Positions 1-7,364 of a DNA stretch of 16,913 nt are shown here, in pieces. Below the pieces are notes generated by a model. The model did no database searches, was not told the DNA's origin, and was given only the letters and a program-made list of their open reading frames with translations. Positions within the stretch are counted from its first letter, which is position 1. Every line of letters starts with the position of its first letter. The position numbers and the translations under genes are program-made. The DNA is from X23 sp050251575. GTDB taxonomy: Bacteria > Bacillota > Clostridia > SK-Y3. The stretch is from the NCBI GenBank assembly GCA_050251575.1, contig JBFWMP010000048.1, positions 1-16,913 on the forward strand, in the 5' to 3' direction.

Positions 1-133
1 TAACCTTTGCTTTATATATTCCATAGGAATATTTTAGCATTAGAATATTCATTAATAAAATATAAAAATAAAGAATATGATTATCACCAAGTAAAAAACT
101 TGGCTATAAACATATTATACGAGGGGTGTCGAT
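1..133 (+). promoter_or_regulatory. AT-rich leader of the first Etf operon, with two inverted repeats
   Basis: This non-coding stretch precedes the first etfB. It holds a perfect 7-bp inverted repeat, ATATTCC/GGAATAT with a 3-base centre (16-32), and a second perfect 6-bp one, CCAAGT/ACTTGG around five A's (87-103), which lies 30 bases before the start codon. A weak promoter match, TTGCTT (7-12), 17 bases, TATTTT (30-35), spans the first repeat, so that repeat could be an operator. The second could be an operator or a small leader hairpin. The true promoter may lie left of the window. No gene is visible here. Confidence 0.35.
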
Positions 134-922
134 ATGAATATTTTAGTATGTATCAAACAAGTACCGGGTACAAGCAAGGTCGAAGTTGATGAAAAAACAG
201 GTGTACTTAAAAGAGATGGTGTCGAAAGTAAAATGAATCCTTATGATTTATACGCTTTAGAGACTGCATTGAAGCTTAGGGAAAAACAGGGTGGAACAGT
301 TACAGTAGTAACAATGGGACCACCGCAGGCGCAAGCAATCATCAAAGAAGCCTATACCATGGGAGCTGATGAGGGCTATGTATTTTCAGACAGGAAATTT
401 GCGGGAGCAGATGTGCTGGCAACATCCTATACTTTATGTCAGGGGATCCAGGCAATTGGTGAGTTTGACCTGATTATTACAGGCAAGCAAACAACTGATG
501 GAGATACTTCACAGGTAGGACCAGCAGTTGCTGAATACTTGGGAATCCCTCATGTGACATGGGTAAGGGCGATTGAAGAAGCAGATAACGAAAAGATTGT
601 TGTGGAGCAGGACATGGCGGACAGTTATGAAGTGGTAGAACTTAGATATCCTTGTCTTATTACAGTTGAAAAGGATATATTTCAACCGCGGCTGCCTTCT
701 TATCGAAGAAAATTACAGACATTAAATAAACCAGTGAATATTCTAAACTTTAAAGATTTTACAGATCAGGATGATACGAAATATGGATTAAATGGTTCGT
801 CCACCCAGGTGGAAAGAATCTTCCCCCCGGTAGTGAATAGAGAACAGGTATTGTGGGAAGGAAATATTGAGGATACCACAAACAACATCTTAGAAACACT
901 TAAAGAAGGAAAATTTATATAA
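134..922 (+). CDS. etfB: Electron transfer flavoprotein beta subunit, bifurcating LctB-like
   Basis: This is the beta subunit of an Etf heterodimer, 262 residues, the usual family length. It starts MNILVCIKQVPGTSKV, the standard EtfB N-terminus, behind a GAGGGGTG ribosome binding site. Residues 116-130 read ITGKQTTDGDTSQVGP. In flavin-bifurcating Etfs this loop (DGDT.QVGP) belongs to the site that holds the bifurcating FAD and meets NAD(H), where classical respiratory Etf binds AMP. The gene is followed without a gap by etfA with a ferredoxin domain and by a GlcD-type dehydrogenase, the same order as lctBCD of Acetobacterium woodii. The expected role is cytoplasmic: coupling 2-hydroxyacid oxidation with NAD+ to reduced ferredoxin. 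Bifurcation is inferred from family and neighbours, not shown. Confidence 0.95.
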   Translation: MNILVCIKQVPGTSKVEVDEKTGVLKRDGVESKMNPYDLYALETALKLREKQGGTVTVVTMGPPQAQAIIKEAYTMGADEGYVFSDRKFAGADVLATSYTLCQGIQAIGEFDLIITGKQTTDGDTSQVGPAVAEYLGIPHVTWVRAIEEADNEKIVVEQDMADSYEVVELRYPCLITVEKDIFQPRLPSYRRKLQTLNKPVNILNFKDFTDQDDTKYGLNGSSTQVERIFPPVVNREQVLWEGNIEDTTNNILETLKEGKFI

Positions 923-934
923 GGGGTGAGTGGT

Positions 935-2131
935 ATGGGAATGATTTCTATTAACAACAATAAGTGTGATTTGTGTAAGATATGCTTAGAAGCTTGTCCA
1001 TTTTCAGCAATAGAAATACAAAATGGTAAAGTTGAAATCAATGCTGCGTGTAAGATGTGTAAAGTGTGTATTAAAAAGTGTCCAAAAGGTGTTATTGCTT
1101 TTATTGATGAACGAAGGACGTTAGTTAACAAGGATGACTGGAAGGGTATCATGGTATATGTAGAGCATATGGAAGGGATTATCCATCCTGTAACTTTGGA
1201 ACTGATAGGAAAAGCAAAGGAATTAGCGGATAAAATTGGTCATCCTGTTTATGCCCTGTTTATAGGAAGCAATATTAAGGAACAAGCGCAGGAACTGCTG
1301 TATTATAGCGTTGATAAAGTTTTTGCTTATGACTATGAAGAACTAAAGCATTTTAAGGTAGATGTGTATGCGAATGCTTTTCAAGATTGTATTAATAAGA
1401 TGAAACCATCTATTGTCCTGGTAGGCGGTACATCAATCGGTAGGTCGCTGGCACCCAGAGTGTCTACTAGATTCAGAACCGGCTTGACAGCAGACTGTAC
1501 GATGTTGGATATAAGGTCTAATACAGATCTCGTTCAAATACGTCCGGCTTTTGGAGGAAATATCATGGCACAGATTGTTACGCCCAACAGCAGACCACAG
1601 TTTGCTACAGTAAGATATAAAGTAATGAATCATGCACAGCGCAATAAGGAAGCTTCTGGTGTGATTGAGCTGTGCATGTTGAGCCAAGAGCAGTTAAAAT
1701 CAAATATTCAAGTGCGTAAGGTGGTTCATAAAGAAAAGGAATTAAATATATCAGATGCGGAAGTATTAGTGGTAGCAGGAAGAGGAGTGAAGGAACAAAA
1801 AGACCTTGCGATGATGGAAGAGTTGGCAGCATTACTGGGGGGGCAGTTGGCAGTAACGAGACCTTTAGTTGAAGTTGGGTGGGCTTCCTATACAAAGCAA
1901 ATCGGATTATCGGGAAGAACGGTAAAGCCAAAGCTTATTATCACCTGTGGTGTATCGGGTGCGATACAGTTTGCAGCCTGTATGAATACTTCGGAATGTA
2001 TCGTTGCAATTAATAAAGATAAAAATGCATCTATCTTTAAGATAGCCCACTACGGTATTGTAGGAGACATATATGAGATTGTACCTGCGCTGATTGAAAG
2101 AATAAAGGAGGAAGAGGCTCATGCAATATAA
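935..2131 (+). CDS. etfA: Electron transfer flavoprotein alpha subunit with N-terminal ferredoxin domain, LctC-like
   Basis: This is the alpha subunit of the first Etf, 398 residues from ATG 935. The ribosome binding site AAGGGGTG (921-928) fits ATG 935; it overlaps an in-frame GTG at 926, which is therefore less likely, and ATG 941 is also possible. Residues 8-50 form a ferredoxin domain with two CxxCxxCxxxCP motifs (C11, C14, C17, C21 and C39, C42, C45, C49), suggesting up to two [4Fe-4S] clusters. Then come the Etf N-terminal domain (about 70-260) and the C-terminal FAD domain, with GLSGRTVKPKL, CGVSGAIQF and HYGIVGD. Ferredoxin-fused EtfA is typical of bifurcating LctC and CarE. The domain would relay electrons between the bifurcating flavin and ferredoxin. 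The stop overlaps the next gene by 11 bases, indicating translational coupling. Confidence 0.95.
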   Translation: MGMISINNNKCDLCKICLEACPFSAIEIQNGKVEINAACKMCKVCIKKCPKGVIAFIDERRTLVNKDDWKGIMVYVEHMEGIIHPVTLELIGKAKELADKIGHPVYALFIGSNIKEQAQELLYYSVDKVFAYDYEELKHFKVDVYANAFQDCINKMKPSIVLVGGTSIGRSLAPRVSTRFRTGLTADCTMLDIRSNTDLVQIRPAFGGNIMAQIVTPNSRPQFATVRYKVMNHAQRNKEASGVIELCMLSQEQLKSNIQVRKVVHKEKELNISDAEVLVVAGRGVKEQKDLAMMEELAALLGGQLAVTRPLVEVGWASYTKQIGLSGRTVKPKLIITCGVSGAIQFAACMNTSECIVAINKDKNASIFKIAHYGIVGDIYEIVPALIERIKEEEAHAI

Positions 2132-3521
2132 AAAAATCACAATACAGGATATAGAATTTCTAAAAGGTATTTGCTCACCACACAGGGTATATTATGGTGA
2201 AGAGATCAATGAAGACTTTACCCATGATGAAATGGTGGAGTACGGAAAATACATGCCTGAGATAGTTGTAGAGGCTATTAATACACAAGAAGTATCTAAA
2301 ATAATGCAATATGCTTATGGAAATAATATTCCTATAACGCCTAGAGGCTCTGGTACCGGTCTGTGCGGAGGGGCAGTGGCTATCCATGGTGGAATTTTGC
2401 TTTCATTAGCTCAAATGAATCAGATACTGGAGTTTGATGAAGAAAACCTTACAGTCACTGCTGAACCGGGAGTTCTTCTGATGGAGCTTGCAAAGGAGGT
2501 TATTGAAAGAGATTTGATGTATCCCCCAGATCCGGGAGAAAAAAGTGCAACTATTGGTGGGAATGTTATGACCAATGCCGGGGGTATGAGAGCAGTCAAA
2601 TACGGCGTAACCAGAGACTACGTAAGAGGAATGGAAGTAGTACTTCCCAATGGTGAAGTGATGGAACTGGGAGGAAAAATAGCAAAGAACAGTTCAGGAT
2701 ACAGCTTAAAGGATCTATTCATTGGTTCGGAGGGGACATTGGGGGTTATTACAAGGTTGACCTTGAAGCTTGTTCCGCTTCCTAAGAAAGTCGTAAGTCT
2801 CCTTGTACCGTTTAATAGTTTAGATGATTGTATCGAGACGGTTCCTAAGATTATAAGATTAAAAATAGTACCTACAGCTATCGAGTTTATGCAGAAAGAA
2901 GTCATCGAGGCAGCAGAAGAATATCTAGGGAAAAAGTTTCCGGACAAATCCGCTAACGCTTATCTTCTGCTTACTTTTGACGGTAATTCTACAGAAGAGA
3001 TTGAGAAAATCTATGACAATGCAGCAAAGATATGTCTTGATGCAGGAGCAGTAGATGTATTTATCTCTGATACAGAAGAAAGGCAGGAGTCAATTTGGAG
3101 CGCAAGAGGTGCGTTCCTTGAAGCTATCAAGAGTTCTACTCCTGAAATGGATGAATGTGATGTAGTCGTACCCAGAAATCAAATTGCTGTATTTGTGAAG
3201 TTTGTAAATGAATTGGAAAAGAAATATCAAATCCGGATTCGGAGTTTTGGGCATGCTGGAGATGGCAATCTTCATGTTTACGTATGTAAAGATAACCTAT
3301 CGAGTGAAATATGGCAAGAGAAGTTAGACAAAGTAATGAAAGCGATGTACGGCAAAGCGATTGAGTTAAAAGGGCAGGTGTCGGGTGAACATGGGATCGG
3401 ACATGCGAAGATACCATTCCTAAAAGAATCAGCAGGAGAAACTTATATGCAGCTTATAAAGTCTATCAAGCTTGCATTTGATCCGAAGAATATATTGAAT
3501 CCGGGGAAAGTGTGTCGATAA
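2121..3521 (+). CDS. FAD-linked 2-hydroxyacid dehydrogenase, GlcD/LctD family
   Basis: This 466-residue flavoprotein belongs to the VAO/PCMH superfamily and oxidises a 2-hydroxyacid, D-lactate being the best guess from the LctD-like context. The FAD_binding_4 domain covers about 45-220: PRGSGTGLCGG (74-84) is the pyrophosphate loop, DPGEKSATIGGN follows at 137-148, and GSEGTLGVIT sits at 202-211. The FAD-oxidase C-terminal domain has FGHAGDGNLHV (376-386) and SGEHGIG (421-427), which carry the metal and substrate histidines, and ends FDPKNILNPGKV. The start has an excellent AAGGAGG site ten bases upstream and overlaps etfA. Electrons should pass to the Etf encoded just before it. Glycolate, 2-hydroxyglutarate or another 2-hydroxyacid cannot be excluded. 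Confidence 0.92.
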   Translation: MQYKKITIQDIEFLKGICSPHRVYYGEEINEDFTHDEMVEYGKYMPEIVVEAINTQEVSKIMQYAYGNNIPITPRGSGTGLCGGAVAIHGGILLSLAQMNQILEFDEENLTVTAEPGVLLMELAKEVIERDLMYPPDPGEKSATIGGNVMTNAGGMRAVKYGVTRDYVRGMEVVLPNGEVMELGGKIAKNSSGYSLKDLFIGSEGTLGVITRLTLKLVPLPKKVVSLLVPFNSLDDCIETVPKIIRLKIVPTAIEFMQKEVIEAAEEYLGKKFPDKSANAYLLLTFDGNSTEEIEKIYDNAAKICLDAGAVDVFISDTEERQESIWSARGAFLEAIKSSTPEMDECDVVVPRNQIAVFVKFVNELEKKYQIRIRSFGHAGDGNLHVYVCKDNLSSEIWQEKLDKVMKAMYGKAIELKGQVSGEHGIGHAKIPFLKESAGETYMQLIKSIKLAFDPKNILNPGKVCR

Positions 3522-3531
3522 TTTTTCGGAG

Positions 3532-3632
3532 AAACTTTTCTTGTTTTCCGCTTCAATCTCGCTAACATATCCGACTATAGTTGTAATTACAAGCCTATTT
3601 TCCAACTGTAGCCGGAGCTTAACAAGAGGTTT
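3532..3632. terminator. Nested inverted repeat between convergent genes, possible two-way terminator
   Basis: The 110-base gap between the converging dehydrogenase and rpiR genes is largely covered by two nested inverted repeats. The inner pair is CCGACTATAGTTG (3571-3583) and CAACTGTAGCCGG (3603-3615), 11 of 13 matched with the rest pairable as G-U. The outer pair is AAACTTTTCTTGTT (3532-3545) and AACAAGAGGTTT (3621-3632), imperfect. T-rich runs follow on the + strand (3631-3643). A role as terminator is inference; the stem is not a classical GC-rich one and it abuts the rpiR stop codon. Confidence 0.4.
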
Positions 3633-4492
3633 TAATATTTTTTAGCTTGCATTTCCTTTTCTATTTTTCTAAAGCCTTCCACTGTGACAGATTTTTTATC
3701 AAAGGCAATAAGGGTATAAATAACGTCGATAATTGTCATTTGTGCTGCGCGGGACGAAAGAGCTAAAATCCTGTAGCGGGTTTCATTGGAAGCGGTACAA
3801 AGTTGAATATCGGCGATATTATAAAGGGGAGAGCGACCAATATTAGTAAGAGAAATGACAGTAGCACCATTTTTCTTAGCGATTTCAGCTGCTGACACAA
3901 CATCCTTAGAACTGCCGGAATGACTTATAGCAAATACCGTATCGTTTTTCTTTAAATACGTAGAGGCTATGCACTGAATATGAGAGTCGGTGTAGGCGTA
4001 AGCATTTATCCCAAGTCTCATTAGTTTGTGCTGCAAATCCAAGGCGATGGAGTGGGAATTTCCAAGTCCATAAATATTAACTCTATTTGAATTACTTATT
4101 ACCTCTGCCGCCATTTTGAGAGTTTCTGCCTTTAAGGTATCGTAGGTAAAACGAAGGGTATGCAGAGTACTTTGAAATATTTTTTCTATTATCACTTCGG
4201 TAGAATCGTTTTCTTCAATCTCCTCATGTATACTTTGAATTGGGGTAACAATATCCTGTGCTAGGGTTACCTTTAAATCTTGATAGCTTGACATGCCTAT
4301 CTTTTGGCAGGTGCGCACAACCGTAGCATCGCTTACACCGCTGTTCTCCGCTAATCCTGCTACGGAAAGGTAAATTACCTCTTCAGGGTGGGCAATAATA
4401 TAATCTGCCACTCTCTCCTCAGATTTACTCAGTGAGGAGTAAAGAGCCTTTACTTTCATAATCAGAGCAGGTACTTTCTTATTATCTTCCAT
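3632..4492 (-). CDS. RpiR-family transcriptional regulator (HTH plus SIS domain)
   Basis: This regulator has 286 residues from ATG 4492. An in-frame GTG at 4501 is possible, but the GGGTGA ribosome site overlaps it and fits the ATG. The N-terminal RpiR helix-turn-helix covers about residues 10-85, with LSKSEERVADYIIAHPEEV and GVSDATVVRTCQKIG as recognisable parts. The SIS domain covers about 120-260 and includes IYGLGNSHSIALDL and FAISHSGSSKDVV, the phosphosugar-binding signature. RpiR proteins bind a sugar phosphate through SIS and repress or activate neighbouring sugar genes. It is divergent from the 11-gene operon starting at 4777, so it most likely controls that operon and itself. The inducer could be the product of the FGGY kinase in that operon; this is inference. 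Confidence 0.93.
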   Translation of the reverse strand: MEDNKKVPALIMKVKALYSSLSKSEERVADYIIAHPEEVIYLSVAGLAENSGVSDATVVRTCQKIGMSSYQDLKVTLAQDIVTPIQSIHEEIEENDSTEVIIEKIFQSTLHTLRFTYDTLKAETLKMAAEVISNSNRVNIYGLGNSHSIALDLQHKLMRLGINAYAYTDSHIQCIASTYLKKNDTVFAISHSGSSKDVVSAAEIAKKNGATVISLTNIGRSPLYNIADIQLCTASNETRYRILALSSRAAQMTIIDVIYTLIAFDKKSVTVEGFRKIEKEMQAKKY

Positions 4493-4528
4493 TTTTATCA
4501 CCCATTTTGCTATATTTAAGACTTGTTT

Positions 4529-4557
4529 ATTATACTAAATTTAAAATATTATTTCAA
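4529..4557 (-). promoter_or_regulatory. Promoter of the rpiR gene
   Basis: Read on the minus strand this is TTGAAA (4557-4552), a 17-base spacer and TATAAT (4534-4529), close to the sigma-A consensus. The predicted start of transcription near 4522 gives a leader of about 30 bases before ATG 4492. The -35 box lies inside a TGAAAT-AAT-ATTTTA half-palindrome that matches the element at the opposite promoter. Confidence 0.7.
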
Positions 4558-4565
4558 TAAAAAAA

Positions 4566-4591
4566 CATAAAACTTGATAAAAAGTTTTATG
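4566..4591. repeat. 10-bp perfect inverted repeat in the divergent promoter region
   Basis: CATAAAACTT (4566-4575) and AAGTTTTATG (4582-4591) are perfect inverted arms around GATAAA. The repeat lies just upstream of the rpiR -35 box and about 95 bases before the operon's -35 box. It could be an operator, for RpiR or another regulator, or a site for activation. No T-run or GC-rich stem suggests termination. Confidence 0.5.
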
Positions 4592-4685
4592 CAATAGTAT
4601 TTTTACCAAACAAAATTATAAATAAGGCTGCGTGATTGGTAAAATGAGCAATATAAAATTATACTACAAGATTTTTAAAAAAAAC

Positions 4686-4714
4686 TTGAAATTTTATTTC
4701 AGATGTTATATACT
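4686..4714 (+). promoter_or_regulatory. Promoter of the 11-gene sugar-acid operon, with overlapping palindrome
   Basis: TTGAAA (4686-4691), a 17-base spacer and TATACT (4709-4714) make a near-consensus sigma-A promoter. The -35 box overlaps the palindrome TGAAAT-TTT-ATTTCA (4687-4701), so a bound repressor would block polymerase. The leader to the TTG start at 4777 is about 55 bases and shows no riboswitch-like structure. Confidence 0.7.
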
Positions 4715-4776
4715 AGTAATAAGAAAAAATAAAAATTCTTAGAAGTTATGATTTTACTAGAAGGGGATGAATTCTA

Positions 4777-6201
4777 TTGGAACTTAGAGGTTTTATGATT
4801 GATATGATTCGCTCTGAGCTTGAAGATACTGTGGCCAAAGAGAATATTAGTGTAAGCTCTAGCGACAAGCTTTCTCATGGAGTCGATTATTTTTGGCTTG
4901 CCCGTATGTGGGCTGACAGAGGGCTTAAACCGCCAATGCCTGATTTTGTGGTACGCCCGGGATGTGCAAAAGAGGTTTCAAAGGTTCTGTCTATTGCCAA
5001 TTATTATAAGATACCAGTTCAGACTTGGGGTGGTGGTTCCGGTTCGCAGGGTGGTGCGTTGTCTATGTCGGGAGGAATTATCCTTGATACCAAGCGAATG
5101 AACAAAGTTCTATGCTATGATGAGGAATCTATGACTATCACAGTAGAAACTGGAATTAACTTTCAACAGCTAGAGTGGTACGCCAATGAGAAAGGCTACT
5201 CTCTGATGCATTATCCAAGTTCTATGACCTGTGGTACGGTAGGTGGTTTTCTCGCTCATAACGGCATTGGGGTACTGTCTACAAAATATGGGAAAATAGA
5301 TGATATGTGCTTAAACATTGAGGTTGTGCTTCCAAATGGCGATATAATAGAGTCTCTGCCAGTGCCAAAGCATGCATCAGGTCCTGACCTTTGCAAGATG
5401 TTTATTGGGTCAGAGGGGACCTTAGGGGTAATTACAAAGGCAACTTTTAAGCTGTTTTCATTGCCGGAGATCAGAAAGTTCAGAGCATTTTTATTTAAAG
5501 ATATTAAATCAGGTATAGCTGCGGGCAGGGATATCATGAAAAAGATAAAGCCTTCTATTATGCGGCTTTATGACGAAGCAGAAACACTTTCAATTATCAA
5601 AGAAATTCTCAATATAGACAAAAAAGGTGCTTTTATGAACCTTGCGATTGAAGGAATTGCAGAAATTGTGGAGATTGAAGAACGTATTATTCTTGAAATT
5701 TGCCATTCTTACGGAGCTGAAGATTTAGGGAGTGATTATGGAGAAAAATGGTATAACAATAGAATTACCTTTTTTTACCCAGGACATATTATGGATATTC
5801 CTCAGATGTTCGGTACAATGGACACAGTGGCTACATATACAAACATTGAAAAAATTTATTGGGCTATGAAGGACGCTATTGAAAATAATTTCGAGGGCGT
5901 TAGGTTTATCGCTCATTTCTCTCACTGGTATGAGTGGGGTTGTATGGTGTACGACAGATTTATTATGGATAATCCACCAGAAGATCCAGAGGAGGCACTT
6001 AGGCTTCATAATCAGATATGGAATATTGGCGTAAGAGCAGCTCTTGCTAATGGTGGGGTTATCAACGATCATCACGGTGTTGGGCTTAAGCTTAGCAGAC
6101 TTATGAAAGAGCAGTATGGCCCGGGTATGCAGGTGTTTGAAGGATTAAAAAAGACACTGGACCCTAATGGAATTATGAATCCATTTAAGCTAGGTGTTTA
6201 G
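4777..6201 (+). CDS. FAD-linked oxidase, GlcD/alkyl-DHAP-synthase type
   Basis: This 474-residue flavoenzyme of the VAO/PCMH superfamily presumably oxidises the pathway's hydroxyacid or polyol substrate. The FAD_binding_4 domain spans about 55-230, with TWGGGSGSQGG (83-93) as pyrophosphate loop and GSEGTLGVIT at 211-220. The C-terminal half has AHFSHWYEWGC (379-389), NDHHGVG (430-436) and LDPNGIMNPFKL at the end. The HHGVG and HFSH pair resembles alkyl-dihydroxyacetonephosphate synthase rather than LctD. It is the first gene of the operon. I chose TTG 4777 because AAGGGGATGA sits about nine bases before it; ATG 4795 with a weaker AGAGG is the alternative. A separate Fe-S subunit and Etf downstream suggest the electron acceptors. 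Substrate unknown. Confidence 0.9.
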   Translation: MELRGFMIDMIRSELEDTVAKENISVSSSDKLSHGVDYFWLARMWADRGLKPPMPDFVVRPGCAKEVSKVLSIANYYKIPVQTWGGGSGSQGGALSMSGGIILDTKRMNKVLCYDEESMTITVETGINFQQLEWYANEKGYSLMHYPSSMTCGTVGGFLAHNGIGVLSTKYGKIDDMCLNIEVVLPNGDIIESLPVPKHASGPDLCKMFIGSEGTLGVITKATFKLFSLPEIRKFRAFLFKDIKSGIAAGRDIMKKIKPSIMRLYDEAETLSIIKEILNIDKKGAFMNLAIEGIAEIVEIEERIILEICHSYGAEDLGSDYGEKWYNNRITFFYPGHIMDIPQMFGTMDTVATYTNIEKIYWAMKDAIENNFEGVRFIAHFSHWYEWGCMVYDRFIMDNPPEDPEEALRLHNQIWNIGVRAALANGGVINDHHGVGLKLSRLMKEQYGPGMQVFEGLKKTLDPNGIMNPFKLGV

Positions 6202-6228
6202 CTAGTAATGAATAGGAAGGGGAGTCAT

Positions 6229-7335
6229 ATGATTACGGAAAAAGCAAAGAAGAATGCGGATGCGTGCAGATTTTGTTGGATGTGCCGTCATCTGTGTCCA
6301 ATTGGTATAAATACGGGTAATGAATCCCATACCCCCAGAGCTAAGGGGCTTATGATGTCATTAGTTGAGCGGGGTGCACCTTATACACAGGAAATGGCGG
6401 AGGTAATGTATGAATGCTGCTTATGTAATGCCTGTGCCAATGACTGTGCCACAGGTTATGAACCTTCTGAATTTATCAGAGAGGCAAGAACTCTCGCGGT
6501 TGTAAACGACTTGGTGCCGGAAAGGGTACAGCGGGTCATTGATAGTACAATTCACGAGGATAATATATTCGGTATGCCCCACAAGGATAGGTTTGCTCCT
6601 TTAAAAGAGCACATTCAGGGATTGCCGGAAAAGGCGGAAACTGTTCTTTACATTGGTGGAACAGCTGCTTATAAAAAACCAGAAATAGCTATCGCACTGA
6701 TAAGAATTTTAAAGAAGGCTGGGATTGATTTCACTGTTATTGCAAATGAGAGTCAATCGGGAGCCGAACTTGGAGATTTGATTGGTTTTGTAGAAGAAGT
6801 TAGACAGGTAGCATACAAAACTGCTGACAGTATTAATGCAACAGATGCTAAGAATCTGGTGGTTTTAGATCCGCATGATGCCAGAATGTTTAAGCATGAG
6901 TACAGCAAATGGGGCTGTGCTCCTGCAATGGAGATTTTTACAGCTACCTACTTTGTTGCAGGACTCATAAGGACTAAAAAGCTCGTCCCTCAGAAGGTAG
7001 AAAATATAACTGTTACCTATCAGGATCCCTGCCGTCTTGCTAGAGATATAGGTGAAACATCTCCTGCTAGAGAAATCATGGAAGCTATGGGGCTTAATAT
7101 AAAGGAAATGTTCCTGCATGGTGATATGACGAAATGCTGCGGTAGTCAACTTGTAAATGAGCATTCTCCAAGGTTGGCTAGACTTGCAGCAAAGAACCGC
7201 TGCGACGATGCAGCAAGAACCGGTGCTTCAATTCTTGTAACATCCTGCCCTGGCTGTCTTGATATGCTTGGAAAAGAAGCATTGGAAAGCTTTGAGGTAG
7301 CGGATTTGTTCTATCTTCTTGAAAAACAGTGCTGA
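6229..7335 (+). CDS. Two-[4Fe-4S] CCG-domain electron transfer protein, GlpC/GlcF-like
   Basis: This 368-residue protein is the likely electron-transfer partner of the preceding FAD oxidase, as GlcF is to GlcD. Two ferredoxin-type motifs are present: C13, C16, C19, C23 and C63, C66, C69, C73. The C-terminal CCG domain has DPC268, C303-C304-G and SCPGC (C340, C343), the set that holds a noncubane cluster or metal in heterodisulfide-reductase-like proteins. The region where a first CCG domain is expected (about 135-215) lacks its cysteines and reads NESQSGAELGDLIG instead. ATG 6229 follows GGAAGGGGAG closely; an in-frame ATG at 6208 has no ribosome site. No membrane segment is seen, so it is probably cytoplasmic. 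The eventual acceptor, Etf or ferredoxin, is inference. Confidence 0.9.
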   Translation: MITEKAKKNADACRFCWMCRHLCPIGINTGNESHTPRAKGLMMSLVERGAPYTQEMAEVMYECCLCNACANDCATGYEPSEFIREARTLAVVNDLVPERVQRVIDSTIHEDNIFGMPHKDRFAPLKEHIQGLPEKAETVLYIGGTAAYKKPEIAIALIRILKKAGIDFTVIANESQSGAELGDLIGFVEEVRQVAYKTADSINATDAKNLVVLDPHDARMFKHEYSKWGCAPAMEIFTATYFVAGLIRTKKLVPQKVENITVTYQDPCRLARDIGETSPAREIMEAMGLNIKEMFLHGDMTKCCGSQLVNEHSPRLARLAAKNRCDDAARTGASILVTSCPGCLDMLGKEALESFEVADLFYLLEKQC

Positions 7336-7364
7336 TATATTATTGCTAAGGGGGTTAATGTAAT

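Noticed and set aside
87..103. CCAAGT-A5-ACTTGG as a terminator of an upstream gene
   Set aside because: The stem is only six pairs with no T-run after it; an operator or leader hairpin is at least as likely.
7..189. 60-codon open frame at the left edge
   Set aside because: It overlaps the clear start of etfB, has no ribosome site and its product resembles no protein; it is chance in AT-rich DNA.
3136..3417. Minus-strand open frame inside the dehydrogenase gene
   Set aside because: It lies wholly inside a well-conserved gene; the predicted peptide is a reverse-strand shadow without domain features.
4502..4776. Riboswitch in the operon leader
   Set aside because: The transcribed leader is only about 55 bases after the predicted start and shows no conserved aptamer pattern or terminator stem.
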